In this document: in pieces, positions 35,943 to 45,642 of the stretch
Numbering within the stretch: position 1 is the first letter of the stretch
How the letters are laid out: each line of letters begins with the position of its first letter
Source: Microseira sp041929235
GTDB taxonomy: Bacteria; Cyanobacteriota; Cyanobacteriia; Cyanobacteriales; Aerosakkonemataceae
Length of the DNA: 64,000 nt
Assembly (NCBI RefSeq): GCF_041929235.1
Contig: NZ_JBHFNP010000279.1
Coordinates: 3,624 to 67,623, forward strand
Direction: 5' to 3'
Position numbers and translations under genes: made by a program
The notes under the pieces: model-generated
Told to the model about the DNA's origin: nothing
Seen by the model: the letters and a program-made list of their open reading frames with translations, nothing else
The model's database searches: none

Positions 35943-37310
35943 ATGAAAAAATTGCTGTCTATTTGCTATAATTTACCACCAGAGCCAACGACAACGAGTA
36001 ATCGGATAGCCAGAATTATGAAGTATTTACAGAAAGACTGGCAGATTGAAGTTATAACACCAGTGGAAGATGGATATTTAGGAGAAGAAATTGCGGTTCA
36101 TTCAGTCAAAAATTGGTATCCAAAATCTTTGATAGATCTGCTAATAAAACTAAAGTTGGAAAAGTTATTAGAATGGGTCATTCCTTTTTGGGGGGAACCA
36201 GCTTTTTTTTGGGTGGCTCCAGCATTAAACAAAGCTAGAAAATTAATCAAGCAAGAAAGACCTGATGTTATTGTTGCATTCATGATGCCTTATTCTATTG
36301 GAATAATTGGTGTTATAACGAAGTGGTTAACCGGGTTACCTTTGGTATTAAACTTTGATGACTCGCCCACTTGTGATGATATGCATAGCAGTTTTTACAG
36401 TTGGTTCCATTATCGCCTGACGTTATGGATGGAAAATTTTTACGTCGCTCAGGCTGATGCAGTTATCTACGTTTCACAACTAAACTTAGAGAGGGTGCGA
36501 TCGCGACAACCTCAACAGGATCGTTCAAAGTTTCACCTGGTGCGATATGGAGCAGATCCAGAAGAGTTTTCTCAATCTCCAGCAAGAACCGATAATGAGT
36601 TTCACATTACCTACACGGGAGCAATGGCTGGCTGGTTTGAATTTTATTATAAGCCTGGAGAAAAAAAATGTATTAAAAAAATTTATCAAGCTTGGGTGAA
36701 ATTAGGGCATTATCAGATTACTAAACTTGACCAGCGAAGCGCCAGTCCGATGTTTGTGGGTCAAGCTGTGCAACAAGTGTTAATCAATTATCCAGAGTGG
36801 GAGGGAAAAATTAAAATTAAAATTTATGGAAATTTGTTTGCTAAATACGTTGTTGACCGAGCTTTACAAAACCAGAATCTTACAAATATTGTTTCTGTTT
36901 CTAGTCCAGTCTCCAATGAAAAGTCTATTGAATTAGCTTGCCAATGTGACCTGTTGTTTCTGACGCTACCGGCACGTCCGCCTGGGTCTTGTCCTGGGGG
37001 TCGCATATCAGGCAAAACCTATGAATATTTAATGACTGACCGCCCGATTCTAGCAGCGGTTCCAAAAGGAGAAAACTGGGATTATCTCGAAGGTAAGCCA
37101 GGAGTTTGGCTGGTGGAACCAACAGACGTATCTACCATGATAAAAGTTATTAGTAAAATTGCTGCTGCAAAGTTTTCAGGAAAACAGCTAACCTTCGACC
37201 GTACTCATTTATATGATGAACTGAGCTATGTAACTCGCGCCAAAGAGTTTTCTGATGTCTTGGATAAAGCTATATATATTCGCCAAAGTTATCCAAAAAT
37301 AATGATATGA
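35943..37310 (+). CDS. Glycosyltransferase family 4-like protein
   Basis: 455 residues. The GT-B N-domain (about 1-200) includes the PPEPTTTSNRIARIMKYL start used by WbuB-type transferases and FDDSPTCDDM. The C-domain shows FHLVRYGADPEEF, ITYTGAM and, instead of the usual E-x7-E, a GKTYEYLMTDRPILA segment typical of this subfamily. It is longer than average because of an insert around 215-260. Acts on a cytoplasmic glycolipid intermediate; donor unknown. Confidence 0.82.
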   Translation: MKKLLSICYNLPPEPTTTSNRIARIMKYLQKDWQIEVITPVEDGYLGEEIAVHSVKNWYPKSLIDLLIKLKLEKLLEWVIPFWGEPAFFWVAPALNKARKLIKQERPDVIVAFMMPYSIGIIGVITKWLTGLPLVLNFDDSPTCDDMHSSFYSWFHYRLTLWMENFYVAQADAVIYVSQLNLERVRSRQPQQDRSKFHLVRYGADPEEFSQSPARTDNEFHITYTGAMAGWFEFYYKPGEKKCIKKIYQAWVKLGHYQITKLDQRSASPMFVGQAVQQVLINYPEWEGKIKIKIYGNLFAKYVVDRALQNQNLTNIVSVSSPVSNEKSIELACQCDLLFLTLPARPPGSCPGGRISGKTYEYLMTDRPILAAVPKGENWDYLEGKPGVWLVEPTDVSTMIKVISKIAAAKFSGKQLTFDRTHLYDELSYVTRAKEFSDVLDKAIYIRQSYPKIMI

Positions 37311-37407
37311 TCTAAGAAATTCGCGATTACATAAAAGTTACAGCTTGATTTAGCCGGTGTCAGGATAGCAAAATGTTTAACAATTTTAGTTGATTATTGG
37401 TAAGAAG

Positions 37408-38217
37408 ATGACTGCTACAACCTTAAGAACAATTTATAAACAGCTAGTCCCCTCAGCGATAAGAGATGCAGTGCGTCCTCTAAAAGACCCATTAGGTCTG
37501 TATGTCTCACACGTTATTAGACAAAAATCTAACTGCGAGGTCATGTCTGGGCCATTTAAAGGGATGAAGTACAATAAAATGGACAATACACATCCATTAT
37601 GGTTGCTCGGAACCTACGAAATGGAAATTCATCCAGCTATTAATCTCTTGCAAAGCTTTGAGTTCGATCAAATTATTAACGTGGGTGCAGCCGAAGGTTA
37701 TTATGCAGTAGGTATGTGCCTACTGTATCCAAAAGCATCGATTTACGCCTTTGAGGCTCAAACCGACACTTTGCATCCCACAATTTCAAAATTAGCTTCA
37801 GAAAATTTGGTGGTTGGAAGGATTGAAATTATTGGGGTGTGTCGCCCAAGTGATTTAAACAAATTGTTAGAAAAAGAAACTAAGAAAAGCTTGTTGATTA
37901 TGGATGTTGAAGGCGCGGAAGTTGAGCTTTTAAATAAATCGAAGGTGAGGGGATTGGATCGGACTGCTGTTCTTGTAGAGCTTCATGATATGTTTGTTCC
38001 GGACTGCTCTAAAATAATTTATGATAGATTTAAAACTACTCACAAAATAGAGAAGTATACCACCCGTCCGCGCACCTTAAATGATTTTCCTTTCAAAACT
38101 TTTACTATTCCTAGTTGGCTGACAAAGCAGGCTGTTTTAAATTTCATGTATGAACCTCGTTTCAGCAAAGAGGTTACACATCAAGATTGGTTTTTAATGC
38201 TCCCTTTGTTAAGGTGA
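37408..38217 (+). CDS. FkbM-like SAM methyltransferase
   Basis: 269 residues from the ATG at 37408 (a TTG at 37390 is possible). Motif I is IINVGAAEGYYAVG (near 88-101), the acidic residue lies in IYAFEAQ, and SLLIMDVEGAEVELL is the FkbM-type core. Such enzymes O-methylate sugars. The following 38218-38458 gap contains an AGAAACCCGGTTTTC repeat and an open frame I consider spurious. Confidence 0.8.
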   Translation: MTATTLRTIYKQLVPSAIRDAVRPLKDPLGLYVSHVIRQKSNCEVMSGPFKGMKYNKMDNTHPLWLLGTYEMEIHPAINLLQSFEFDQIINVGAAEGYYAVGMCLLYPKASIYAFEAQTDTLHPTISKLASENLVVGRIEIIGVCRPSDLNKLLEKETKKSLLIMDVEGAEVELLNKSKVRGLDRTAVLVELHDMFVPDCSKIIYDRFKTTHKIEKYTTRPRTLNDFPFKTFTIPSWLTKQAVLNFMYEPRFSKEVTHQDWFLMLPLLR

Positions 38218-38458
38218 AATCAAATGGAGTTGTTTTTATGTATTTTGGCCCTCTTATACATGATGACTCAGCTTTCACCGCTCAATTGAACCAAATGCTT
38301 ACCGTACAAGCAAGTCTATTTGCCATCCCATATGCCCAAAGAAACCCGGTTTTCCAGAATAAGTACGGCAGATTGAGTTTTTCAACATCGTTTGGTAAAA
38401 ATAGAAAGCGATTTTTATCATTGTTTAAACGAATTAATGATTTTTTAATGGATCAAAA

Positions 38459-39361
38459 ATGGATATATCGTGTATGTTGGGTTTAAAAAATAAAATAAAA
38501 GAAAGTGTAAAATACAGATTTTGGTATAGTTATTATAATTTACTTCGGCAAATTAAATGCCTTCAACGTCCTAATATAAAGTGGAAACCTCTAGAACGCT
38601 GTTTGCCAAGGTTTGTTTCAATTGTGCATGAAGCTGATGTGCCGTTACTGGCATATAGCCTCAACTCTTTGATGCGACAAGTGGATAAAAGACCTAATTT
38701 TTGGCTGGTTGGAGATTCTGATGCTGCTCATGGTAAGCTACAATCTTGGCTTTCAGCTTCTTCCCCAACCGATGTGGAGTTTTGGCATTGGGAAACTTTA
38801 TTGTCCAAGTTAGATTCAAGGTATCAAACTTTTATCCAAACTTGGTTGAACTCTGGAAAGTGGGGGGGATATGCCAAAAAGTTTGCGATTACTTTAGCAG
38901 CAAATGCGGATTCAGATATTCTACTTTTTGATGCAGATGTTTTATGGTTTGGTGATTTTCCCTCGATTTTACAATCTTTGCGCCAGAAAAATCCGACTAT
39001 CTTAGCGGGTCAAGATTATCAGCAATCCTATGACCTGGAGGTGATAGAATTTTTAGGCGATCGCAGCATCTTAGCAGGCGCTCCTTTAAACTGCGGCTTG
39101 GTATATTATTCTCAGGGTATTTTACCCCAAACTATCCCAGCCGAAAAGTTGATGAATTTGCTTCCTTATGCGAAACAAGCAACAACCCACCTGGAGCAAA
39201 CCATTATTGCTCATGCTTTTTGGCAAGCAAACGGTGAATGGTTTGATTCAGACACCCTTGCGACTACAATGATAGATAACTTCAAACTCAGAAGACAAAC
39301 TGAATCATTGGCTCGTCACTACGCTGGAGGAAAACATCTATTCTGGCGCGATGCCTATTAA
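38459..39361 (+). CDS. GT-A type glycosyltransferase-like protein
   Basis: 300 residues. The middle contains SDILLFDADVLWFGDF, a DxD-like metal/nucleotide motif in the usual context of GT-A enzymes, followed by LNCGLVYYS and HLEQTIIAHAFW, as in GT8 or GT32-like retaining transferases. ATG at 38474 is an alternative start. Donor and acceptor unknown. Confidence 0.72.
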   Translation: MDISCMLGLKNKIKESVKYRFWYSYYNLLRQIKCLQRPNIKWKPLERCLPRFVSIVHEADVPLLAYSLNSLMRQVDKRPNFWLVGDSDAAHGKLQSWLSASSPTDVEFWHWETLLSKLDSRYQTFIQTWLNSGKWGGYAKKFAITLAANADSDILLFDADVLWFGDFPSILQSLRQKNPTILAGQDYQQSYDLEVIEFLGDRSILAGAPLNCGLVYYSQGILPQTIPAEKLMNLLPYAKQATTHLEQTIIAHAFWQANGEWFDSDTLATTMIDNFKLRRQTESLARHYAGGKHLFWRDAY

Positions 39362-39387
39362 TTGTTAAATGATTTAAACGTCAGGTA

Positions 39388-40548
39388 ATGAAAATCCTTT
39401 TCTGTAGTCCTGCCCCTCTAATTAAAGAACTTGGCGCTCCGAAAATTTGGATTGAACTCGCTGAAGAAATGGAGGAAATCGGATGGGAATGTAAAACAAT
39501 TTCTCTACAGCAACTTGCAACCATACCAAAGCATCTGAAAAATCATCAACTAAGTTGGCAACTTATTTTTTCTGAAGCATTACGACAATATTTGCGCGAA
39601 CATGCTGCTGAATATGATGTCATAGACTATGACCAGAGTTATCTTCCTTACTCTAGAAGCGAATTTCACCCACGCACCCTTTTCGTCGCTAGAGCTGCAC
39701 TGCTTGTCCACCATTTGGAAAAAATAAATATTCCACAGCCAAAAACCTGGAAATCTAAAATTCGCGGTTTAATCAAAGGTAAACGCGATGCTATAGACAA
39801 GCAGAAAATAGCAGAGCTTGCTCACAAAACTGTAATTGAATCTGACTTAGTCAATGTGGCGAATTATGACGATAAAGATGAGTTGGTTAGGTGCGGAATT
39901 CCAGCCGAAAAAATTATTGTAATTCCTTACGGAATTAGTCGCAGTCGCCGACCACTATTTGATGGGATTTCAAGCGAAGTTCCAGGGGAACCAAAAGTAG
40001 TTTTTGTCGGCACATTTGATTACCGTAAAGGAGCCAGTGACTTTCCAAGTATTGTAGAAAATATTTGCGGTCGCATTCCGAATGTAACTTTTCGTTTATT
40101 AGGCACGGCTGGTTTATTCCAAACTAAAGAAAAAGTTTTATCTTTCTTTCCCCATGAGTTAAAAGAGCGAATTGAAGTAATTCCTAGATTTAACGCCCAA
40201 GAGTTACCAGAACTTTTAAACTCTTGCTCGGTTGGAATTTTTCCCTCTTATTTAGAATCCTTTGGCTTTGGAGTTTTAGAAATGCTTGCAGCTTCTATTC
40301 CTGTAATTGCTTATAATGCACCGGGACCACCGATGATGTTACCATCAGAATATTTAGTTGCTCCAGGCGACACTGAAAGTATGAGTGCAAAAGTAATTGA
40401 CCTGCTAAAAGATAAAAGCAAACTGGCTCAAGCACGAGTATGGGCGAAGGAGCGATCGCAGAAATTTTGTTGGCAGGAAATTGCGAAACATACCAGCCAA
40501 ACTTATTTAGAATATTGGCAAAGGAAGCAAGCCAGTTTAAATAGCTAG
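39388..40548 (+). CDS. Glycosyltransferase family 4
   Basis: 386 residues, two Rossmann domains. The donor-binding half shows IIVIPYGISRSRR, VVFVGTFDYRKGASDF and the E-x7-E motif as YLESFGFGVLEMLAASIPVI. The N-terminal half contains EYDVIDYDQSYLPY. Retaining GT-B enzyme of the locus; sugar specificity unknown. Confidence 0.88.
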   Translation: MKILFCSPAPLIKELGAPKIWIELAEEMEEIGWECKTISLQQLATIPKHLKNHQLSWQLIFSEALRQYLREHAAEYDVIDYDQSYLPYSRSEFHPRTLFVARAALLVHHLEKINIPQPKTWKSKIRGLIKGKRDAIDKQKIAELAHKTVIESDLVNVANYDDKDELVRCGIPAEKIIVIPYGISRSRRPLFDGISSEVPGEPKVVFVGTFDYRKGASDFPSIVENICGRIPNVTFRLLGTAGLFQTKEKVLSFFPHELKERIEVIPRFNAQELPELLNSCSVGIFPSYLESFGFGVLEMLAASIPVIAYNAPGPPMMLPSEYLVAPGDTESMSAKVIDLLKDKSKLAQARVWAKERSQKFCWQEIAKHTSQTYLEYWQRKQASLNS

Positions 40549-40581
40549 TCGATATGTTTTTGCATTCTTACTTTAGATAAC

Positions 40582-40782
40582 ATGAATTTTCAGTCAATCG
40601 TTGCCTCGCTCCCGTCCTATCTCAGACGTCATAAGCTAATCCAGTTCCTCTTGCTTATTTCACCAAACTCACGTATCCAATTAATTCAATTCAATGGTAC
40701 AGCCAGACTCTTTGCAGACCAGGGAGACCCTTGGCCTAGACAAATTTTGATTGCAGAACACTGCGAACCTGAGTTCTTTTAA
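40582..40782 (+). pseudogene. Truncated N-terminal remnant, possibly of an FkbM-type methyltransferase
   Basis: 66 codons. The sequence (IQLIQFNGTARLFADQGDPW ... EPEFF) resembles the start of FkbM-family proteins, before the SAM-binding core, which is absent. The stop TAA is formed at the junction with an AACTAGCAACTTGAGTTA repeat (40781-40798), suggesting the rest was lost when the repeat appeared. The family assignment is inference. Confidence 0.45.
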
Positions 40783-40837
40783 CTAGCAACTTGAGTTAAT
40801 ATTAATTACAGAGGTCGCAAATAATTTGAGAGTAAAA

Positions 40838-41974
40838 ATGAAAATATTATCCATTAGCAATTGTCCCCTAATAGAATATCAAGGTTCAGGCTATATTATC
40901 CTTAACTTCTGTCGGGGTTTGCGTGATAGGGGGCATGAAGTAGACTTATTTGGGCCAGAATCTTATGAACCTTTTGAATTTTTAAAAGGACGAGCAACCA
41001 GTTATCGTCAAGCTGTGGGAATCTTGTTTTTGACCCTAGGTCAATTAACCAAAAAAAAGTATGATCTAGTTGAATTTTATGGCGGTGAGTCTTGGTTAAC
41101 TGCTTTAGTTTTAAGCAAAATTTACCAGCGAAATTTTTTAATGGTTAGCCATTCCAATGGTCTAGAGACGCGCTTATACAAAACCTTAGTTGCAGCATCT
41201 AAAACAGGTGCTATGACCAGTCCTTTTACAAAGTGGTATCAGTTCGATCAAACAGCTTTGTTTAAAAGTGCTTTTACTCAAGTCGATGCACTTGTGACCC
41301 TGAGTGAAGACGAACTTAAGTATGCTTTAACCTTGGAGTACATGGACAGATATCATGCCATTTTTGTAGAAAATGGACTGAGAGAAGACTACTTGAATTT
41401 AAATGTTGAATTTGAGAGGCAACCCGTAATTGGTTATTGTGGTACTTGGATAGAACGAAAAGGCATTAATTTAATTAAATCGGATATTTCTCAGGTGCTA
41501 GCTGAGTTTCCCAAGTGTAAATTTAAACTGATTGGAGTCGGATATAATTTCAAAAAAGAGGAGCATTTTCCAAGAGAGGTATGTTCGCAAATTGAAGTGA
41601 TTCCTTTAGTAGAAAATAAGCAAAAATTGCGAAGTATATACCAGTCAATATCTATATTTATTCTGCCATCATTTTACGAAAGTTTTGGAATTGTAACAGC
41701 TGAGGCAATGGCTTGTGGTTGTGCAGTTGTTGTTAGTAAAATAGGATTTGGTGCAAGTCTTAAACACCGCCAAGAAGCGATTGTCATGGAAAAGCTGACG
41801 TCTCCAACTCTCTATCAAGGCGTTAAGGATTTATTGCAAGATCAAACACTCCGCTTAAGGATTGCCAAAGCAGGTTACCAACGAGTACAAAATCTCAGGT
41901 GGGATTTAGCTGTAGAAGTGTTGGAAAATAATTATTTGAAATGGTTAAATGAATTTCACCAAAAAAAGCAGTAA
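40838..41974 (+). CDS. Glycosyltransferase family 4
   Basis: 378 residues from the ATG at 40838; a TTG 12 bases upstream is in frame. N-domain: SGYIILNFCRGLRDRGHEVD and YDLVEFYGGESWL. C-domain: VIGYCGTWIERKGINL, then YESFGIVTAEAMACGCAVVV, with the two glutamates of the donor site. The acceptor-binding half contains a longer linker than usual (about 125-165). Confidence 0.87.
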   Translation: MKILSISNCPLIEYQGSGYIILNFCRGLRDRGHEVDLFGPESYEPFEFLKGRATSYRQAVGILFLTLGQLTKKKYDLVEFYGGESWLTALVLSKIYQRNFLMVSHSNGLETRLYKTLVAASKTGAMTSPFTKWYQFDQTALFKSAFTQVDALVTLSEDELKYALTLEYMDRYHAIFVENGLREDYLNLNVEFERQPVIGYCGTWIERKGINLIKSDISQVLAEFPKCKFKLIGVGYNFKKEEHFPREVCSQIEVIPLVENKQKLRSIYQSISIFILPSFYESFGIVTAEAMACGCAVVVSKIGFGASLKHRQEAIVMEKLTSPTLYQGVKDLLQDQTLRLRIAKAGYQRVQNLRWDLAVEVLENNYLKWLNEFHQKKQ

Positions 41975-41981
41975 ATTGAGG

Positions 41982-43100
41982 ATGAAACTCGGAAAAATTA
42001 TCACTATTACGGGGAGAGTCCATCCTCATACTTGTGGGGTTGGGGATTACTCGGTAAATTTAGCCGCATACTGTCAAAATCAGTTGGGTGTGACGATTGA
42101 TATAGTTGTGGAACAAGGTTGTCAGGAATCAGACAATCCTGTCAAAGTTTTCTCTACAGTAGAAAGTTGGTATAAATTAGGTTGGCAGCAACTTCTAGAG
42201 TGGCTGAAATCAGAAAATGTTGAAACGGTAATTTTACAGTACACTCCGTGGCTTTATTCTGACAAAGGCTACAACTTGGCATTATTGGATTTTTGGCAAC
42301 AGTGTCACAAAAGCTTTGAAACCTTATTAATTGTTCACGAAACCTACTTTTGGTTTCTTAAGTATCCGGGGACGTGGATGGTGGGGTTATTACAACAGTA
42401 TGTATTGCGATCGCTCCTCCATTCCAGTCATCACGTCTTCTGTGCTTCCGAATTTTACCTGCATCGCTTGAAAAGATTCAGTAACTCAAAATCAAAAATT
42501 CACTATCTACCAATTCCCAGTAACATTCCATTCCAACCCCTTTCTTCCTCCCAAAAACAATCGGTTCGTCAAAAATTAGGAATTGCCCCGGAACAACTGG
42601 TAATAACACTGTTTGGTTGTGGTGAGTCAATTCTGCCAAACTGGATTTCGGCATTAGATCTTTACCTCAATTCCAACTACTCTATTATTTGGTTATTATT
42701 AGGAAACGCCCAGTCACTCAAACCCCTAAAAAATCCCGCCATTCGTCCTGGTTATCTCGCTCCGATTGAATTGTCCCATTACTTACAAATTTCCAATTTA
42801 ATGTTAATGCCTCACCGCTTCGGCATCAGTGCTAAACGCACATCGCTCATGTCCGCTTTAGAACATGGCATACCCGTAATTGGAACGGATGGAATGCTTA
42901 CAGACTCTTTCTTACGGCAACTCCCCAGCGTATTTTTAGCCCCAGAAAATTCTTACCCCGCTTTCGAGAAACAAGTAGTAAATAGTTTGACTCAACTCCC
43001 CAACCTTGATAATTTAGCTAAAGTAACTCAAAACTACTACGACTCAAATCTCAGTTGGAGCGTCGTCACTAAAACTTTGCTTCCTTATTTGCAACAGTGA
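41982..43100 (+). CDS. Glycosyltransferase-like protein (GT-B)
   Basis: 372 residues from the ATG at 41982; an ATG at 41949 overlapping the previous gene is an alternative, and neither has a well-spaced ribosome-binding site. The start ITITGRVHPHTCGVGDYSVN is the glycine-rich acceptor loop common in family 4 enzymes, and ALEHGIPVIGTDG marks the donor domain. The usual E-x7-E is reduced. Its stop overlaps the GTG of the next gene (GTGA). Confidence 0.75.
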   Translation: MKLGKIITITGRVHPHTCGVGDYSVNLAAYCQNQLGVTIDIVVEQGCQESDNPVKVFSTVESWYKLGWQQLLEWLKSENVETVILQYTPWLYSDKGYNLALLDFWQQCHKSFETLLIVHETYFWFLKYPGTWMVGLLQQYVLRSLLHSSHHVFCASEFYLHRLKRFSNSKSKIHYLPIPSNIPFQPLSSSQKQSVRQKLGIAPEQLVITLFGCGESILPNWISALDLYLNSNYSIIWLLLGNAQSLKPLKNPAIRPGYLAPIELSHYLQISNLMLMPHRFGISAKRTSLMSALEHGIPVIGTDGMLTDSFLRQLPSVFLAPENSYPAFEKQVVNSLTQLPNLDNLAKVTQNYYDSNLSWSVVTKTLLPYLQQ

Positions 43101-44479
43101 GGAAAATGTCAGGCAAAACGGCTCGCAGAATCTCAATTTTTCTCCATTCGCTCCTGTTTTTAGCGATCGCATCCGCCGTACTGACGTACTCGTATGTATC
43201 AGAGTATGCCTTAAAAGGCAACTGGCATCCGGAATATTACACAAGAGTCAGTTACATTTTGCTAGTACCGACTTGGCAAAAAGTTTTGAAAGATGGCTTT
43301 ACCTTGTTACTGCTGTTGTTTAGTGCTTTATTACCACCAACCAATACTGGCAAAAGTTTTTCTAGTAATAGAGGTTTAAAAGCCAGTTACGCACTGTGTC
43401 TTTGCGTTTTGGGAATTGCTATTGCTAGAAGCGTCACCAGCGAACTGAGCTTGGTAGCAATTATATCCTGTTTTAGACCGATATTTGTTGTCTTTGCCCT
43501 GTTTTTCTTTTGTCACCGTCACATGAATCGATCTTCTCTTCGCTGGGTTTTTGAATGGGTAAATGTTTTAGCAGTGATTCAATTTTTCTATGCAATTCGT
43601 CAGCGATTATTTGCGGTTTTATACAATGGAGTATCCTGGATAGACAATGGCACAGTCCGCTCTGTGGGAACTTTTATCGGTCCCAATACAATGGGGTTAT
43701 TTTTAGCCTTAGTTTTTTACTTAAATCTTGAAATTTTACCTCGACACAGGTGGCGTTATATTCTTTTGTTATTCTGTTTAATAGGAGTTTTTTTCTCAGG
43801 TTCCCGCAGCGCCACCTTAATTGTAGTTTTACTGACTTGCTTCAGTTTATTTAATCAAATTAAGCGAGCGTTTAAAACCAACAAAGAACGATCGTTAATG
43901 ACAGCATTGGGAGCGATATCGCTGCCTGCTGTTTTAATCCTTTTAATTCTTCAAGTCAATAGTTTAAATACCCGTGCCACTGGCACGTCTGCGTCTAGTG
44001 GAAGATTAGAAATTATTTTAAACTACATCGATCGCTCCGATACTTTTTCTCTATTGTTTGGCAAATATTTAGGGTTTGGGTCAGAAATTCTGTTCACTTT
44101 ACATAAAAATGGAATACTGAAAGCAGATAGCAGCAGTTTATTTTTAGCTGACTCTACTTGGGCTTCTTTGCTAGCTCAGTTTGGCTTTTTAGGAATTTTT
44201 GCTATTTTTATTACAATCTACTACCTTTGGAAAACTCCTGAATACATTATTCGTCCTTATCAACCAGCTCTAAAAAATAACTTAATCGGTCAAAGGAGCG
44301 GATTGCTGGTTTTTATCGCGATTATTTCTTCGGTGGCAGTTTTGCAGGAATCTTATGCTATTTTGCCAATGGTATTGGCGCTATTATTTGCACTCAGATT
44401 AGAGCTACCCTTATATCAAACCTATTATACTATCGCCAATAATGATGCTTATGCCAATCTCGATCAAGGAGAAAATTAA
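43097..44479 (+). CDS. O-antigen polymerase/ligase family membrane protein (Wzy/WaaL-like)
   Basis: 460 residues, ten to twelve membrane spans. GTG at 43097 overlaps the upstream stop; ATG at 43106 is a possible alternative. The central part matches the Wzy_C/O-antigen ligase pattern: SVGTFIGPNTMGLFLALVFY, IGVFFSGSRSATLIVVLL, then a large periplasmic loop (about 285-365) with GRLEIILNYIDRSD. Such proteins join or polymerise lipid-linked glycans in the periplasm. Finding it with a Wzm/Wzt exporter suggests a ligase role, but polymerase cannot be excluded. Confidence 0.82.
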   Translation: MRKMSGKTARRISIFLHSLLFLAIASAVLTYSYVSEYALKGNWHPEYYTRVSYILLVPTWQKVLKDGFTLLLLLFSALLPPTNTGKSFSSNRGLKASYALCLCVLGIAIARSVTSELSLVAIISCFRPIFVVFALFFFCHRHMNRSSLRWVFEWVNVLAVIQFFYAIRQRLFAVLYNGVSWIDNGTVRSVGTFIGPNTMGLFLALVFYLNLEILPRHRWRYILLLFCLIGVFFSGSRSATLIVVLLTCFSLFNQIKRAFKTNKERSLMTALGAISLPAVLILLILQVNSLNTRATGTSASSGRLEIILNYIDRSDTFSLLFGKYLGFGSEILFTLHKNGILKADSSSLFLADSTWASLLAQFGFLGIFAIFITIYYLWKTPEYIIRPYQPALKNNLIGQRSGLLVFIAIISSVAVLQESYAILPMVLALLFALRLELPLYQTYYTIANNDAYANLDQGEN

Positions 44480-45642
44480 TGGAAATTACACGGTCATCGC
44501 TCCATATTTGGCTGCCTAATTTGAATCCATACAAAAATATCAAAGGAGGAATACAAGTTTATTCTGAATTTCTGATTCAAGCTATGCAGAACCTCTATCC
44601 CAAGATAAATTACGAGATTTTTTCCAAACACGATACCAGCGAACCTCCAGCAGCTTTTACCGTTAGCAATACCAGATTCAATTTTGTGGGAAATTGGCCT
44701 TTAGCTTTACGAACTGCTGTTTTTGCCATCCAACTTTTGCTATTGGGAATTTGGCAACGTCCGCGCTTAGTTTTAACAATTCATCTCAATTTTACCCCAG
44801 TAGCTTACTGGCTGAAACGCTTGACGGGAATTCCTTACTGGACGGTTGCACACGGGGTCGATGCTTGGGATATCAAAAGTCCTAGTTTACAGAGAGCTTT
44901 GCATCATGCCGATCGCATTTTATCAGTTAGTGGATATACGCGCGATCGCTTGCTCAAAGAACAAAATCTCGACCCCAAAAAAATATCAATTTTACCCAAC
45001 ACATTCGACGCCAATCTATTTAAAATCGCTGCCAAACCTGTGGAATTACTCACACGATATAACCTGACACCCGCACAACCCGTTATTTTAACCTTGGGAC
45101 GATTATCAAAACTCGAACAGTACAAAGGATATGACAAAATTCTGGCAGCACTCCCCCAAATTCGGCAAACTATTCCTAACGTTCACTATATTATTGCTGG
45201 AAAAGGTGATGACCGCTCGCGCGTCGAAAATTTAATCGCCGAATTGAATTTACAAGATTGCGTCACCCTGGCAGGTTTTATTCCCGATGCAGAACTTTGT
45301 CAACACTATAATTTGTGCGATGTCTTTGCCATGCCCAGTAAAGGCGAAGGATTTGGTATCGTATATTTAGAAGCCCTCGCTTGCGGTAAACCAACATTAG
45401 GTGGAAATAAAGATGGCGCTCTTGATGCCTTGTGTCATGGAGAATTAGGAGCTTTGGTTGACCCAGATAATGTCGATGAAATTGCTCAAACTCTAATTCA
45501 AATTTTACAAGGCAAATATTCACATCCGATAATTTATCAACCTGAAATATTACGAAAAAGATCGAGCGAAATATTTGGATTTGAACGATTTCAGCAAACC
45601 TTAGCTGAATTAATAAAATACTCTACGATAGGAGCAAAATAG
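44479..45642 (+). CDS. Glycosyltransferase family 4
   Basis: 387 residues; its ATG overlaps the preceding TAA by one base and its own stop overlaps the next GTG, a tightly coupled operon. N-domain: KNIKGGIQVYSEFLIQAMQ. C-domain: ISILPNTFDANLF, VILTLGRLSKLEQYKGYDKI and the donor motif GEGFGIVYLEALACGKPTLG. This matches WcaL-like or PimB-like retaining enzymes. Confidence 0.9.
   Translation: MEITRSSLHIWLPNLNPYKNIKGGIQVYSEFLIQAMQNLYPKINYEIFSKHDTSEPPAAFTVSNTRFNFVGNWPLALRTAVFAIQLLLLGIWQRPRLVLTIHLNFTPVAYWLKRLTGIPYWTVAHGVDAWDIKSPSLQRALHHADRILSVSGYTRDRLLKEQNLDPKKISILPNTFDANLFKIAAKPVELLTRYNLTPAQPVILTLGRLSKLEQYKGYDKILAALPQIRQTIPNVHYIIAGKGDDRSRVENLIAELNLQDCVTLAGFIPDAELCQHYNLCDVFAMPSKGEGFGIVYLEALACGKPTLGGNKDGALDALCHGELGALVDPDNVDEIAQTLIQILQGKYSHPIIYQPEILRKRSSEIFGFERFQQTLAELIKYSTIGAK

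Noticed and set aside
38187..38486. Open frame of 99 codons between the FkbM-like and GT-A genes
   Set aside because: Overlaps both neighbours, crosses an AGAAACCCGGTTTTC repeat and has no family resemblance.
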